In this document: piece by piece, positions 1-6,367 of the stretch
Layout of the letters: each line of letters begins with the position of its first letter
Numbering within the stretch: position 1 is the first letter of the stretch
Assembly: GCA_021810735.1 (NCBI GenBank)
Contig: JAJZIF010000197.1
Span: forward strand, 1-7,132
DNA: 7,132 bases
Source of the DNA: Acidobacteriota bacterium
GTDB lineage: Bacteria > Acidobacteriota > Terriglobia > Terriglobales > Acidobacteriaceae
Direction of reading: 5' to 3'
Position numbers and translations under genes: made by a program
Notes under the pieces: model-generated
The model's input: only the letters and a program-made list of their open reading frames with translations
Told to the model about the DNA's origin: nothing
The model's database searches: none

Positions 1-650
1 GGATTGAAACGCGTCAGGTCGAAGCGCTCCTTGCCCGTGACCTGCGTCGGGCTGAGGCGCTCGAACGGCATGGCGATGGGCTTCAGATTGCCCAGGGGCT
101 TGGGCAACAGGCACATTCTCACTTTGTTGAAGTGTGCGGACTTGAGGTCTTCGAGCGTCTCGCTCTGGTAGGGCTGGCCGATGAATCCGTAAGCGTAGCA
201 GGTGGTGCCGAAGGGGAAATACGGAGTTCCGTCGGCATGTTGGAAATGAAAGCGGTGCGCCCGGCCCACGGGACCGGGATTGCCGGCCTTGGCCGGAAAG
301 CAGTCGAAGGAGCCGGTAAGGCCGGCGAGTTCCTTCACGTTGCTGGTGGTTTCATAGGTCCAGCGGCCGACGGTGTCCGGCGAAAAACGCACGCGGTAGA
401 CGCCGTTGCCGTCGTAAAAGCCGGTCACGTCCACGGTACGATAGCCATACGTGAAGCGGGCGCCAATGCTGACATCCACAAAGGGATTGCCGGACGACGG
501 CCCGTGGGCTTGCATCTCGAAGATGCCCCAGCGCTCCACTTGCCGGCTGCTGGATCCTGTGGCGGGCGCTGATGCGGCGTTGGCCGTGGCGGCCAGTCCG
601 GAGACCATGGCTCCGGCGCCAAGCTTGATCAGTTCTCTACGATCCATCAT
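1..650 (-). CDS. Secreted DUF5060/DUF4038 (apiosidase-like) glycoside-hydrolase-type protein, N-terminal part
   Basis: Partial gene: 216 codons are open from the start at 650 to the left window edge with no stop. The N-terminus has a twin-arginine-like signal (DRRELIKLGAG, residues 3-13), then a short hydrophobic stretch and a likely cleavage after ATANA (residue 25), so export by Tat is expected. Residues about 38-120 (VERWGIFEM..., ...VYRVRFSPDTVGRWTYE...) match the beta-sandwich DUF5060 domain. From about residue 129 (GRAHRFHFQHADGTPYFPFG) the start of a DUF4038 apiosidase-like TIM barrel is seen. Proteins of this build act on plant or microbial polysaccharides, but the catalytic part is outside the window, so substrate is unknown. 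Two adjacent ATG codons (650 and 647) follow GAGAGGA; the second has the better spacing (3 bases), the first has none. The gene is divergent from an IclR regulator, which suggests local control. The family call is by motif recognition, not a search. Confidence 0.85.
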   Translation of the reverse strand, partial: MMDRRELIKLGAGAMVSGLAATANAASAPATGSSSRQVERWGIFEMQAHGPSSGNPFVDVSIGARFTYGYRTVDVTGFYDGNGVYRVRFSPDTVGRWTYETTSNVKELAGLTGSFDCFPAKAGNPGPVGRAHRFHFQHADGTPYFPFGTTCYAYGFIGQPYQSETLEDLKSAHFNKVRMCLLPKPLGNLKPIAMPFERLSPTQVTGKERFDLTRFN

Positions 651-710
651 TCCTCTCGGCCCAGATCACCGCCCCGGTTCTCCACGCGACGCGCCGGGGA
701 CATGCGGTTG

Positions 711-752
711 CACTCCAGGCAAGGTCCGTTCTACACAGCTTGGGCTGGAGTG
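711..752. repeat. Perfect 8-bp inverted repeat bracketing the hydrolase -10 box
   Basis: CACTCCAG (711-718) and CTGGAGTG (745-752) are perfect inverted copies separated by 26 bases. The right arm overlaps the edge of the -35 box and the left arm lies just inside the expected transcribed region, so the pair frames the -10 box. With one bulge the match extends outward (TTG / CAA). This could be a two-site operator for the neighbouring IclR protein, or a hairpin in the transcript if transcription starts further upstream. The role is inferred. Confidence 0.5.
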
Positions 753-756
753 TCAA
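728..756 (-). promoter_or_regulatory. Sigma70-like promoter of the hydrolase gene
   Basis: On the minus strand a perfect -35 box TTGACA (751-756) is followed after 17 bases by TAGAAC (728-733, 4 of 6 matches to TATAAT). Transcription would start near 721, giving a leader of about 70 bases before the start at 650. The consensus -35, ideal spacing and position support it; it is not experimentally shown. Confidence 0.6.
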
Positions 757-780
757 ACAGATCATCAAAAAATGAAAATT

Positions 781-822
781 ATTGAACGAATTGATCATTA
801 CATTGGACGAATCGATCATTAC
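781..822. repeat. Two 21-bp tandem repeats, candidate IclR-family operator
   Basis: Positions 781-801 and 802-822 are head-to-tail copies of a 21-bp unit that differ at only two positions (19/21 identical). Each ends in GATCATTAC. A related GATCATC lies at 760-766, beside the -35 box of the hydrolase promoter. A period of 21 bp equals two helical turns, so bound proteins would sit on the same DNA face. The second copy contains the -35 box of the regulator's own promoter, which fits autoregulation. A reading frame from TTG at 782 runs through the repeat into the regulator gene, but the repeat reads better as DNA control sequence than as protein. Confidence 0.55.
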
Positions 823-832
823 GACGTATAAA
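803..832 (+). promoter_or_regulatory. Candidate promoter of the IclR-family gene
   Basis: TTGGAC (803-808) and TATAAA (827-832) are separated by 18 bases, with a start of transcription expected near 839, about 33 bases before the ATG at 872. The -35 box is inside the second 21-bp repeat, so a protein bound there would block the promoter. Confidence 0.5.
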
Positions 833-871
833 GGTCTCTTAGCGCATTTCTTGAAAGGCCATTCTCCATCC

Positions 872-1714
872 ATGCCCCGCAGGACAAAGACGCCATCTCC
901 ACCCGACAAGGTCATCCGACGCCGCATTCCGAAATGGGCCCTCCAGTCCGCCGACACGTCAGGCAGCGAGCAGTATTATCTGCGCTCGATTGGCCGCGCC
1001 CTCGAAGTGCTCGACTGCTTCGATGGCAAGGCGCCGCTGGCCCTCACCGACATCGGCGCCAGGACGGGCTTGCCGGAGTCTACTCTCTTTCGCGTTTTGC
1101 TCACGCTGGAAAAGCACAGCTACCTGAAGCAGGCGGTGGATGGGACCTACCAGCTCGCGCCCAAACTGCGCTTCGGCTGGCTTGTCGAGGAAGGCCATCT
1201 GCTGCGCGACAAGGCGCGGCCGGAACTGGAGCGGCTGGTGCAGCACTTCAACGAAACCGCCAGCCTGGCCTACCTCTACGAGGACCGCATCCACGTCCTC
1301 GACTCGGTCGAGACATTTCACGAAATCCGCATGACGAACCGCATCGGCCGGGTCTTGCCGCCGCATTGCAGCGCCATGGGCAAGGCCATTACCGCGTTTC
1401 AGGAACACGGCCTGGCCGACCGGATTCTGGAGGTTTACGGCCTCTCCCGCCGCACCGAGCACTCCATCACCGACCGCGCCCGCCTTTTCGCGGAGTTCGA
1501 GGAGATCCGCAAGACGGGTATCGCTTGCGACCGGGAAGAATCGACTTTGGGCGGTATCTGCTACGGCGCCGCCATCCGGTCGGAGGGCAAGCCTGTGGTT
1601 GCCGCTCTCAGTATCTCGACGCCCGTTGTGCGCATGACGGCCGAGCGCGAGGTGGAAACACGAAATGCGGTGCTCGAAGCGGCGATCCGCGTAGCGGAAA
1701 ACCTAGCGCGATAA
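872..1714 (+). CDS. IclR-family transcriptional regulator
   Basis: A 280-residue DNA-binding regulator of usual family length. Residues about 37-97 form the winged helix-turn-helix (LRSIGRALEVLDCF, then LTDIGARTGLPESTLFRVLL with the recognition helix). Residues about 110-275 form the effector-binding GAF-like domain, with the family patterns LPPHCSAMGKAI (162-173) and GIACDREESTLGGICYGAAI (216-235). IclR proteins usually sense small carboxylates, sugar acids or aromatics and often control the adjacent divergent gene; here that is a polysaccharide-active enzyme. The basic tail before the wing (RRTKTP, VIRRRIPK) could make extra DNA contacts. I chose ATG 872 over TTG 782 (30 residues longer) because the longer form translates the promoter and the 21-bp repeats. 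A weak Shine-Dalgarno GAAAGG (853-858) lies 13 bases upstream; TTG 851 is a less likely alternative. Effector unknown. Confidence 0.9.
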   Translation: MPRRTKTPSPPDKVIRRRIPKWALQSADTSGSEQYYLRSIGRALEVLDCFDGKAPLALTDIGARTGLPESTLFRVLLTLEKHSYLKQAVDGTYQLAPKLRFGWLVEEGHLLRDKARPELERLVQHFNETASLAYLYEDRIHVLDSVETFHEIRMTNRIGRVLPPHCSAMGKAITAFQEHGLADRILEVYGLSRRTEHSITDRARLFAEFEEIRKTGIACDREESTLGGICYGAAIRSEGKPVVAALSISTPVVRMTAEREVETRNAVLEAAIRVAENLAR

Positions 1715-1715
1715 G

Positions 1716-1730
1716 TTCCGAATATCGGAA
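1716..1730. promoter_or_regulatory. 15-bp palindrome just after the IclR gene stop
   Basis: TTCCGAATATCGGAA is a perfect 6-bp inverted repeat with a 3-base centre, beginning two bases after the stop codon. It is followed by a short A run rather than T, so it is a poor intrinsic terminator on the plus strand; a protein-binding site is equally possible. A TATAAT-like hexamer at 1743-1748 has no convincing -35 partner. Confidence 0.3.
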
Positions 1731-2012
1731 AAACTGGTACGTTATAATCAGATTCGAAGCGGGATTGCATCCAGCTTGCCTGTATCCGGCCACCGGGCCA
1801 CTACCCCTGGGAATCAAGAGCGAAGGTAGGTTTTAGCCTGCGTAACGGTCTCGCGCCCACATCCAACTATAAGATATACAGGCCTTTAAGATGTATGGGC
1901 CCCGGACAATCCAGTGGACTCACCGACGGCCGGATAGACTGCGGCGACTCTGCGGCGCGCTTGTGTGAAAACTAAAGCTCTCTGACTGAAAATAGATCAA
2001 TAATTATTTCCA
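1731..2012. other. Non-coding stretch without recognisable gene
   Basis: No reading frame here has coding character, a ribosome-binding site or family motifs. Small-scale structure only: a short direct repeat CTGCGGCG at 1939-1946 and 1950-1957 (period 11), and an ATACA/TGTAT pair at 1876-1896. From about 1970 the sequence becomes AT-rich leading into the transporter promoter, consistent with an UP-element-like tract. No clear terminator for the IclR gene was found. Confidence 0.5.
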
Positions 2013-2032
2013 AAACGCAATTGACAGCGTTT
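2013..2032. promoter_or_regulatory. Inverted repeat overlapping the transporter -35 box, candidate operator
   Basis: AAACGC (2013-2018) and GCGTTT (2027-2032) are perfect inverted arms separated by AATTGACA, which includes the whole -35 hexamer. A repressor bound here would exclude RNA polymerase. The binding protein is unknown; the arm sequence is not the same as the 21-bp repeats near the IclR gene, so it may answer to another regulator. Confidence 0.35.
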
Positions 2033-2050
2033 ACGCAAGGACCCTAGACT
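2021..2050 (+). promoter_or_regulatory. Candidate sigma70-like promoter for the first transporter gene
   Basis: A perfect TTGACA (2021-2026) is followed after 18 bases by TAGACT (2045-2050, 4 of 6 to consensus), with an AT-rich tract upstream. Transcription would begin near 2057, leaving a leader of about 350 bases to the start codon at 2413. Confidence 0.45.
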
Positions 2051-2056
2051 GACCCC

Positions 2057-2412
2057 TGCTTAATTGATGGCGCCGCGCGGAAGAGCGTTACGCACGATAA
2101 ATTCTTCCCTGCCAGGAGCTTTTTAGGGCGGCGCCGGTGCTGATGCCAGGCATCGTTACGCGATTGCGGACCGATTCTCTCGAAAATCGGGTTTCGGCAG
2201 TCGCGACGACAGGAATACGATGCCGGCTTTGTCTCGAGAATTACCCTGGATCCCCTGGCCCAGGAGTACGTCTTTGTTGCCCTGAGGATGTGGCATTTCG
2301 CTTCCCGGAAATGCAAGTTATTTCCCCAAAATGCCGTTACACCCTTCATGTTCTTCCCTCGCTGCCGAGCCCCATGCATGGGCTCCAGCGCAAGCCGAAA
2401 TGGAGTGCCTGT
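2057..2412 (+). other. Long 5' leader of the first transporter gene
   Basis: If the promoter at 2021-2050 is used, this stretch is an untranslated leader of about 350 bases. It holds a perfect inverted pair GGCGCCGC (2069-2076) / GCGGCGCC (2128-2135), a CCGATT/AATCGG pair around 2170-2190, and a hairpin with core CCCATGCATGGG (2371-2382), flanked by GAG/CTC with one bulged base, 16 bases before the Shine-Dalgarno. I could not match it to a known riboswitch class. The transporter's frame is open upstream to 2137 (GTG), but that extension lacks a signal peptide at its front and has no counterpart in the paralogue. Confidence 0.35.
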
Positions 2413-5400
2413 ATGAAACGTATTGTGCCAGTGATACTGGTCTTCCTGTTCTGCGCCGGGTTCGCGGCTGCTCAGTCGATGCGCGCCACGCTCACCGGCC
2501 GAGTGACCGATCCAACCGGCGCCATCGTGCCCAACGCCAAGATCGTCGTCACCGATACGCAGACGGGCGCAAAAACCATCGTCACGTCCAACAATGCCGG
2601 GGTCTACACAGCGCTGTTTCTGCCTCCCGGCACGTACTCGATCCAAGTCACCAGGGCGGGTTTCAAGACCTTTTTGCACACCGACCTGAAACTCAACATC
2701 ATGCAGACGATCACGGAAAACGTTGTTCTTCAGGTTGGCAACGTTAATCAGACGGTCACGGTTCGGGGTGGTACTCCGCTGATCGACATCGCCTCGGCGA
2801 ATGTGGGCGGAACATTGACCTCCGCGCAGGCGGAACAGTTGCCCAGCAATGGACGCGCGCCGATGGGGTTTGCTCATCTTCTGTTTGGCGCGGTGGCCAA
2901 AGGCAAGCACTCGATGATCCAGATGCGGCCGTTTGACAACTCCGCGGCGTCGGACTTCAGTCTCGGCGGCGGAAATTCACAATCCAACGAAATCCTTTTG
3001 AACGGCGTGCCGAATATGGAAGACGGCGGGCGCGTTGCAGCCTTCAGTCCTGAGCTGGATGCGGTACAGTCGGTTCACGTGCAGGAATGGTCTGCCAATG
3101 CCGATCAGGGCGACACCTCCGGCGGCATAATCGACATCACCACCAAGGCCGGAACCAACCACTACCATGGGACCGCCTCAGAATTCTATGGTGGATCGAG
3201 ACCGCTCACTGCCAGGACCTTCTTTACTCCGAGCAACAGAAAGGTGCCTTCCGTACACTACAACCAGTTCGGAGCCACCCTCGGCGGACCGGTGAGGATT
3301 CCTCACCTCTACAACGGGCACAACAAGTTCTTCTTCTTCTACTCGCTGGAGGGGTACAAGGGGAATTCGCCGGGGACGGTGATCACCAGCGTGCCCACGC
3401 AGGCCGAGCGCGAAGGCGATTTCCACTCGCTGCTCGCGCTGAACCCCGACTATCAGCTTTATAACCCCTTCACCGCCTACCTTAGCGGTACGGGAAGCAA
3501 TACCGAGATCGAACGCCACCCGATTCCCAACAACTGCCTGACCGACACATCGAGCTACTGCGCTACGCACGCCAACGCCGGACTTCATCTCAGTCCCGTT
3601 GCGCAGGCGTATATGAAGCTAATGCCGCTGCCGAACTTCTCAGGCGCTTCGACCGCACCCGACGGCGAGAATAACTACTACGCGGCCGACCCGACCAGCA
3701 ACAACTACTTCTCCAACGAAGCCCGGTTCGATTACAACTTCAGCCCCAGCAACAAGGCCTACGTGGAATTCCACCGCAGCACCTTCATCCAAGCCGGCGC
3801 GAACGTCTTTGGCAACTCGCTGACTGGATTCAGCAACCAGACCAACCTGCTAGGCGGACAGGTGAATGACGTCGAGAACTTCTCGCCCACGCTCAGCCTT
3901 GAAACCCGTCTGGGATTCAGCCGGTACGTGATATTTGGCGGACCAAACAGCCTTGGCCAGAGCCCCACCTCGCTGGGTTTCCCCGGTTACATGGCCTCCA
4001 ACTCCACGCAACTCGCGCTGCCCGTCCTTTTCTGGGCCGACGGAGCAAACATTCCGACGCTGAGTAACCAGACGAACACCAATGAACACTACGACGACAT
4101 CCAGCTCTTTACCGAATTCACCAAGGTATGGGGCAAGCATACCTTCAAGTTCGGAACTGACTGGCGGGCGAATAAAGAGTCTCTCATCGGCCATTCGTAT
4201 GCAAACGGCTATTTTGGCGAAGTGTCCACGAATAACGACTTTGTGACCGCAAACAGCGGCGTCACGGGCGTCCATCAGCCGTTTGGAGGAGCGTTCGCCC
4301 TGTTCGATCTGGGATTGCCGTCCTTCGGCGGGTACCAGATCCAGGCTCCGTTCCAGTACAACAACTGGTATTTTGCCGAGTTCTTCCAGGACGACTATAA
4401 GATGCTGCCGAATCTGACCATCAGCTACGGCATTCGCATCGACCATGAAACGCCGGTCACGGAAAGCAACAACCGGATGGTCATTGGCTTCAACCCGACT
4501 GCCGTCAATGGATCGACGGATGCGGCCGAAGCCGCATACGCGGCAATCCCCAATAAGCCTTCGGTATTGCCTGCGTCCATTTCGCCTACGGGCACGATCG
4601 TCTATGCCACATCCGGCAATCGCCATGCCTACTCGACGGCTGCGGTCTATCTCAGCCCGAGACTCGGCTTTGCATATGCGCCGGGCTTCGGCCATGGGAA
4701 GCTGTCCATTCGCGGCGGTTTCGGCGTCTACGTCAATCCGTTCGGCGACTACCCGTTTGCTCAGTCGTACGGGTATTCGCAGAGCACGAACGAGACCATC
4801 AGCAACAACGACAATTTGACGCCGGCCACGACACTCGACAATCCCTTCCCGGCATCTTCGCCCATCATCCCAGTTCTCGGTGATACCCTGGGCGGCAACA
4901 CGCAGCTCGGCAACGGTGTCAGTTTCTATGACCCCAACGACAAGGTGCCCTACTCCGAGAAGTGGACGCTCGACATCGAGAAGCAGTTTGCAAGAGTCTG
5001 GATGGTGGAGATCGGCTACATGGGCATGCACGAAGTGCATGATTCCTATACCAACAACCTGAGCAAAGTGCCATTCCTGCCGCTGCTGGTCCATTCTGAG
5101 TTCCCGGACAAGGCCCTGACAGACGAGCTCAACGCGCCGATCGCAAACCCCTTCCAGGGAACGATGCCGGGAACCGCGCAGGTGCCTAACACCACCGGTC
5201 TGAACACAGGGTCAAAGGTCTCGGTGGCGGGTCTGTTGAACGCCTATCCCGAGTACGGCGGCGTAAGCGAAGGGCTGATCCCGGGAGCCTATGAGAACTT
5301 CAACGCGCTGCTGTTCAAGCTGGGCACGGAGATGTGGCACGGGCTCACAGTCACCTACAACTACGAGTATTCGCGGCAGTTGGGCGCCGTCACGCAGCTC

Positions 5401-5964
5401 AACCAAGGCGGACCGCTCTGGTACGGCGAAACCACCTCGGACTTCCCGAACCACAGCTCGGTGATGCTGACCTACGAGCTACCGTATGGCAAGGGCCGCG
5501 CTTTTGCACCTCAATCCACGTTCCTGAATGAGGTCTTCGGCGGTTACACGATCACGTCGATCTACCAGTACCTTTCCGGCACCCCGGTTGGCTGGGGGAA
5601 CGTCAACTACACCGGCAACTTCCACGACTTCAACAGCAACCCCGGCGACTACCTTACGCCGTCGTTCAACACCTCGAACTTCAACACCAATCCGCAGGAT
5701 CAGCCCAACGGCTACAACTACCGCACCTTCCCGCAGTACCTGCTTCGCACCGACCCGACGAACGATATTGACATGACAATGCTCAAGAACTTCCCCGTCG
5801 GCGACCGGATGGTGATCCAGCCGCGCTTTGATGCGTTCAATGCCTTCAACCGGCCGCAGTTCACGGGCCCCAACACCAACCCGACTTCCAAAGCCTTCGG
5901 CAGAATCAACGGGCAGTTGAACCAGCCCCGCGAACTGCAGCTAGGCATTCACATCCTGTTCTAA
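2413..5964 (+). CDS. Oar-like TonB-dependent outer-membrane transporter (first paralogue)
   Basis: A complete 1183-residue outer-membrane receptor, the usual size for Acidobacteriota Oar-like proteins. Residues 1-20 are a Sec signal peptide (MKRIVPVILVFLFCAGFAAA, cleaved before Q21). Residues about 25-108 are a carboxypeptidase-regulatory-like/Ig-fold domain (LTGRVTDPTGAIVPNAKIVV, then LPPGTYSIQVTRAGF). QTVTVRGG (113-120) sits where a TonB-box-like segment is expected, followed by the plug (about 121-245, with ILLNGVPNMEDGG and SGGIIDITTKAGTNHYHG). The beta-barrel fills the rest, with the family hallmark NKFFFFYSLEGY from residue 304 and a terminal aromatic Phe (QLGIHILF). It would import a large ligand, probably a glycan fragment, using TonB energy; the ligand is not readable from sequence. 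ATG 2413 is supported by GGAG (2402-2405), 7 bases upstream, by the signal peptide, and by the paralogue starting at the same residue. A strong terminator follows, so it is probably transcribed alone. Confidence 0.93.
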   Translation: MKRIVPVILVFLFCAGFAAAQSMRATLTGRVTDPTGAIVPNAKIVVTDTQTGAKTIVTSNNAGVYTALFLPPGTYSIQVTRAGFKTFLHTDLKLNIMQTITENVVLQVGNVNQTVTVRGGTPLIDIASANVGGTLTSAQAEQLPSNGRAPMGFAHLLFGAVAKGKHSMIQMRPFDNSAASDFSLGGGNSQSNEILLNGVPNMEDGGRVAAFSPELDAVQSVHVQEWSANADQGDTSGGIIDITTKAGTNHYHGTASEFYGGSRPLTARTFFTPSNRKVPSVHYNQFGATLGGPVRIPHLYNGHNKFFFFYSLEGYKGNSPGTVITSVPTQAEREGDFHSLLALNPDYQLYNPFTAYLSGTGSNTEIERHPIPNNCLTDTSSYCATHANAGLHLSPVAQAYMKLMPLPNFSGASTAPDGENNYYAADPTSNNYFSNEARFDYNFSPSNKAYVEFHRSTFIQAGANVFGNSLTGFSNQTNLLGGQVNDVENFSPTLSLETRLGFSRYVIFGGPNSLGQSPTSLGFPGYMASNSTQLALPVLFWADGANIPTLSNQTNTNEHYDDIQLFTEFTKVWGKHTFKFGTDWRANKESLIGHSYANGYFGEVSTNNDFVTANSGVTGVHQPFGGAFALFDLGLPSFGGYQIQAPFQYNNWYFAEFFQDDYKMLPNLTISYGIRIDHETPVTESNNRMVIGFNPTAVNGSTDAAEAAYAAIPNKPSVLPASISPTGTIVYATSGNRHAYSTAAVYLSPRLGFAYAPGFGHGKLSIRGGFGVYVNPFGDYPFAQSYGYSQSTNETISNNDNLTPATTLDNPFPASSPIIPVLGDTLGGNTQLGNGVSFYDPNDKVPYSEKWTLDIEKQFARVWMVEIGYMGMHEVHDSYTNNLSKVPFLPLLVHSEFPDKALTDELNAPIANPFQGTMPGTAQVPNTTGLNTGSKVSVAGLLNAYPEYGGVSEGLIPGAYENFNALLFKLGTEMWHGLTVTYNYEYSRQLGAVTQLNQGGPLWYGETTSDFPNHSSVMLTYELPYGKGRAFAPQSTFLNEVFGGYTITSIYQYLSGTPVGWGNVNYTGNFHDFNSNPGDYLTPSFNTSNFNTNPQDQPNGYNYRTFPQYLLRTDPTNDIDMTMLKNFPVGDRMVIQPRFDAFNAFNRPQFTGPNTNPTSKAFGRINGQLNQPRELQLGIHILF

Positions 5965-5986
5965 ACCACACAGCAAGCCCACCAAG

Positions 5987-6026
5987 CGGGGGAGATGCTC
6001 AAAGGCATCTCCCCCGTTTTGCTTTT
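5987..6026 (+). terminator. Intrinsic terminator of the first transporter gene
   Basis: A perfect 12-bp stem, CGGGGGAGATGC (5987-5998) with GCATCTCCCCCG (6005-6016), closes a 6-base loop and is followed directly by TTTTGCTTTTG. It begins 22 bases after the stop codon. It separates the two transporter genes into different transcripts. Confidence 0.92.
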
Positions 6027-6030
6027 GTGG

Positions 6031-6084
6031 CCGCGCCGGACGGAAGGGGAATGATCCAGCCGTACCGGCTCCGCGCCGGGCGGA
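6031..6084. repeat. Short direct repeat between the transporter genes
   Basis: CCGCGCCGGACGGA (6031-6044) recurs as CCGCGCCGGGCGGA (6071-6084), 13 of 14 bases identical, 40 bp apart. It lies just past the terminator in a GC-rich patch. No function can be assigned. The rest of 6085-6230 has no gene that I can support; it turns AT-rich towards the next promoter. Confidence 0.35.
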
Positions 6085-6239
6085 GGAGCAAGAGCCGGGC
6101 AGAGTCCGCAGCCGGTAATCCCCTACAGAAAGAAAGAGTTACATCCCGCCGATTTAGCTGGATATCCCTCAGAATTTCCGCATCATTTTTGTCCATGAAC
6201 TGTAAATTTCAAATAATATTCATAATTTTCTTAAATGTA

Positions 6240-6269
6240 TTGACACGGGCTGCAACGGCGTTCTATTGT
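6240..6269 (+). promoter_or_regulatory. Candidate sigma70-like promoter of the second transporter gene
   Basis: A perfect TTGACA (6240-6245) and TATTGT (6264-6269, 4 of 6 to consensus) are 18 bases apart, preceded by an AT-rich tract (about 6200-6239) that could act as an UP element. The expected leader is about 90 bases, much shorter than that of the first transporter gene. The unit is independent because a terminator precedes it. Confidence 0.5.
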
Positions 6270-6329
6270 TATCCAATCTTTAAACATTAACAGCAATTCA
6301 TAGAAGAATCACGAACGCCACGGCGTGCT

Positions 6330-6348
6330 CAGCGCTGTATCAGCGCTG
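6330..6348. repeat. Paired palindrome CAGCGCTG in the leader of the second transporter
   Basis: CAGCGCTG, itself a perfect palindrome, occurs at 6330-6337 and 6341-6348 separated by TAT (period 11, one helical turn). In RNA the two copies form an 8-bp stem with a 3-base loop ending 7 bases before the Shine-Dalgarno tract (6356-6363); in DNA they could be adjacent operator half-sites. Either way it is well placed to affect expression of the second transporter. Confidence 0.45.
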
Positions 6349-6367
6349 CAACTTGAAAGGGGGTTGC

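Noticed and set aside
132..572. 146-codon plus-strand frame opposite the hydrolase gene
   Set aside because: The minus strand encodes a clear DUF5060 protein with signal sequence through the same bases; the plus-strand translation has no family features.
782..871. N-terminal extension of the IclR gene from TTG 782
   Set aside because: The extension would translate the -10 box and the 21-bp tandem repeat; the 280-residue form from ATG 872 already has normal family length.
2137..2412. 92-residue N-terminal extension of the first transporter from GTG 2137
   Set aside because: It would bury the signal peptide MKRIVPVIL... inside the protein, has no ribosome-binding support, and the paralogue shows homology only from ATG 2413/6368 onward.
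2044..2910. 288-codon antisense frame across the leader and start of the first transporter
   Set aside because: No ribosome-binding site or domain; it overlaps the signal peptide and N-terminal domain coding region, and a shorter similar antisense frame at 6575-6865 simply mirrors the paralogue.
3850..5094. 414-codon open frame antisense to the first transporter
   Set aside because: It lies wholly inside a well-supported gene and its translation has no recognisable domain; such antisense frames are common opposite GC-rich genes.
6031..6084. Possible mobile-element end or CRISPR-like repeat
   Set aside because: Only two 14-base copies, no transposase, no target duplication and no regular spacer series.
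5999..6196. 65-codon minus-strand frame between the transporters (starts MDKNDAEILRDIQLN)
   Set aside because: It runs into the stem of the intrinsic terminator, has no Shine-Dalgarno and shows no recognisable family; not strong enough to call.
6027..6290. 87-codon plus-strand frame between the transporters
   Set aside because: It starts in the T tract of the terminator and crosses the second transporter's promoter; no coding signature.
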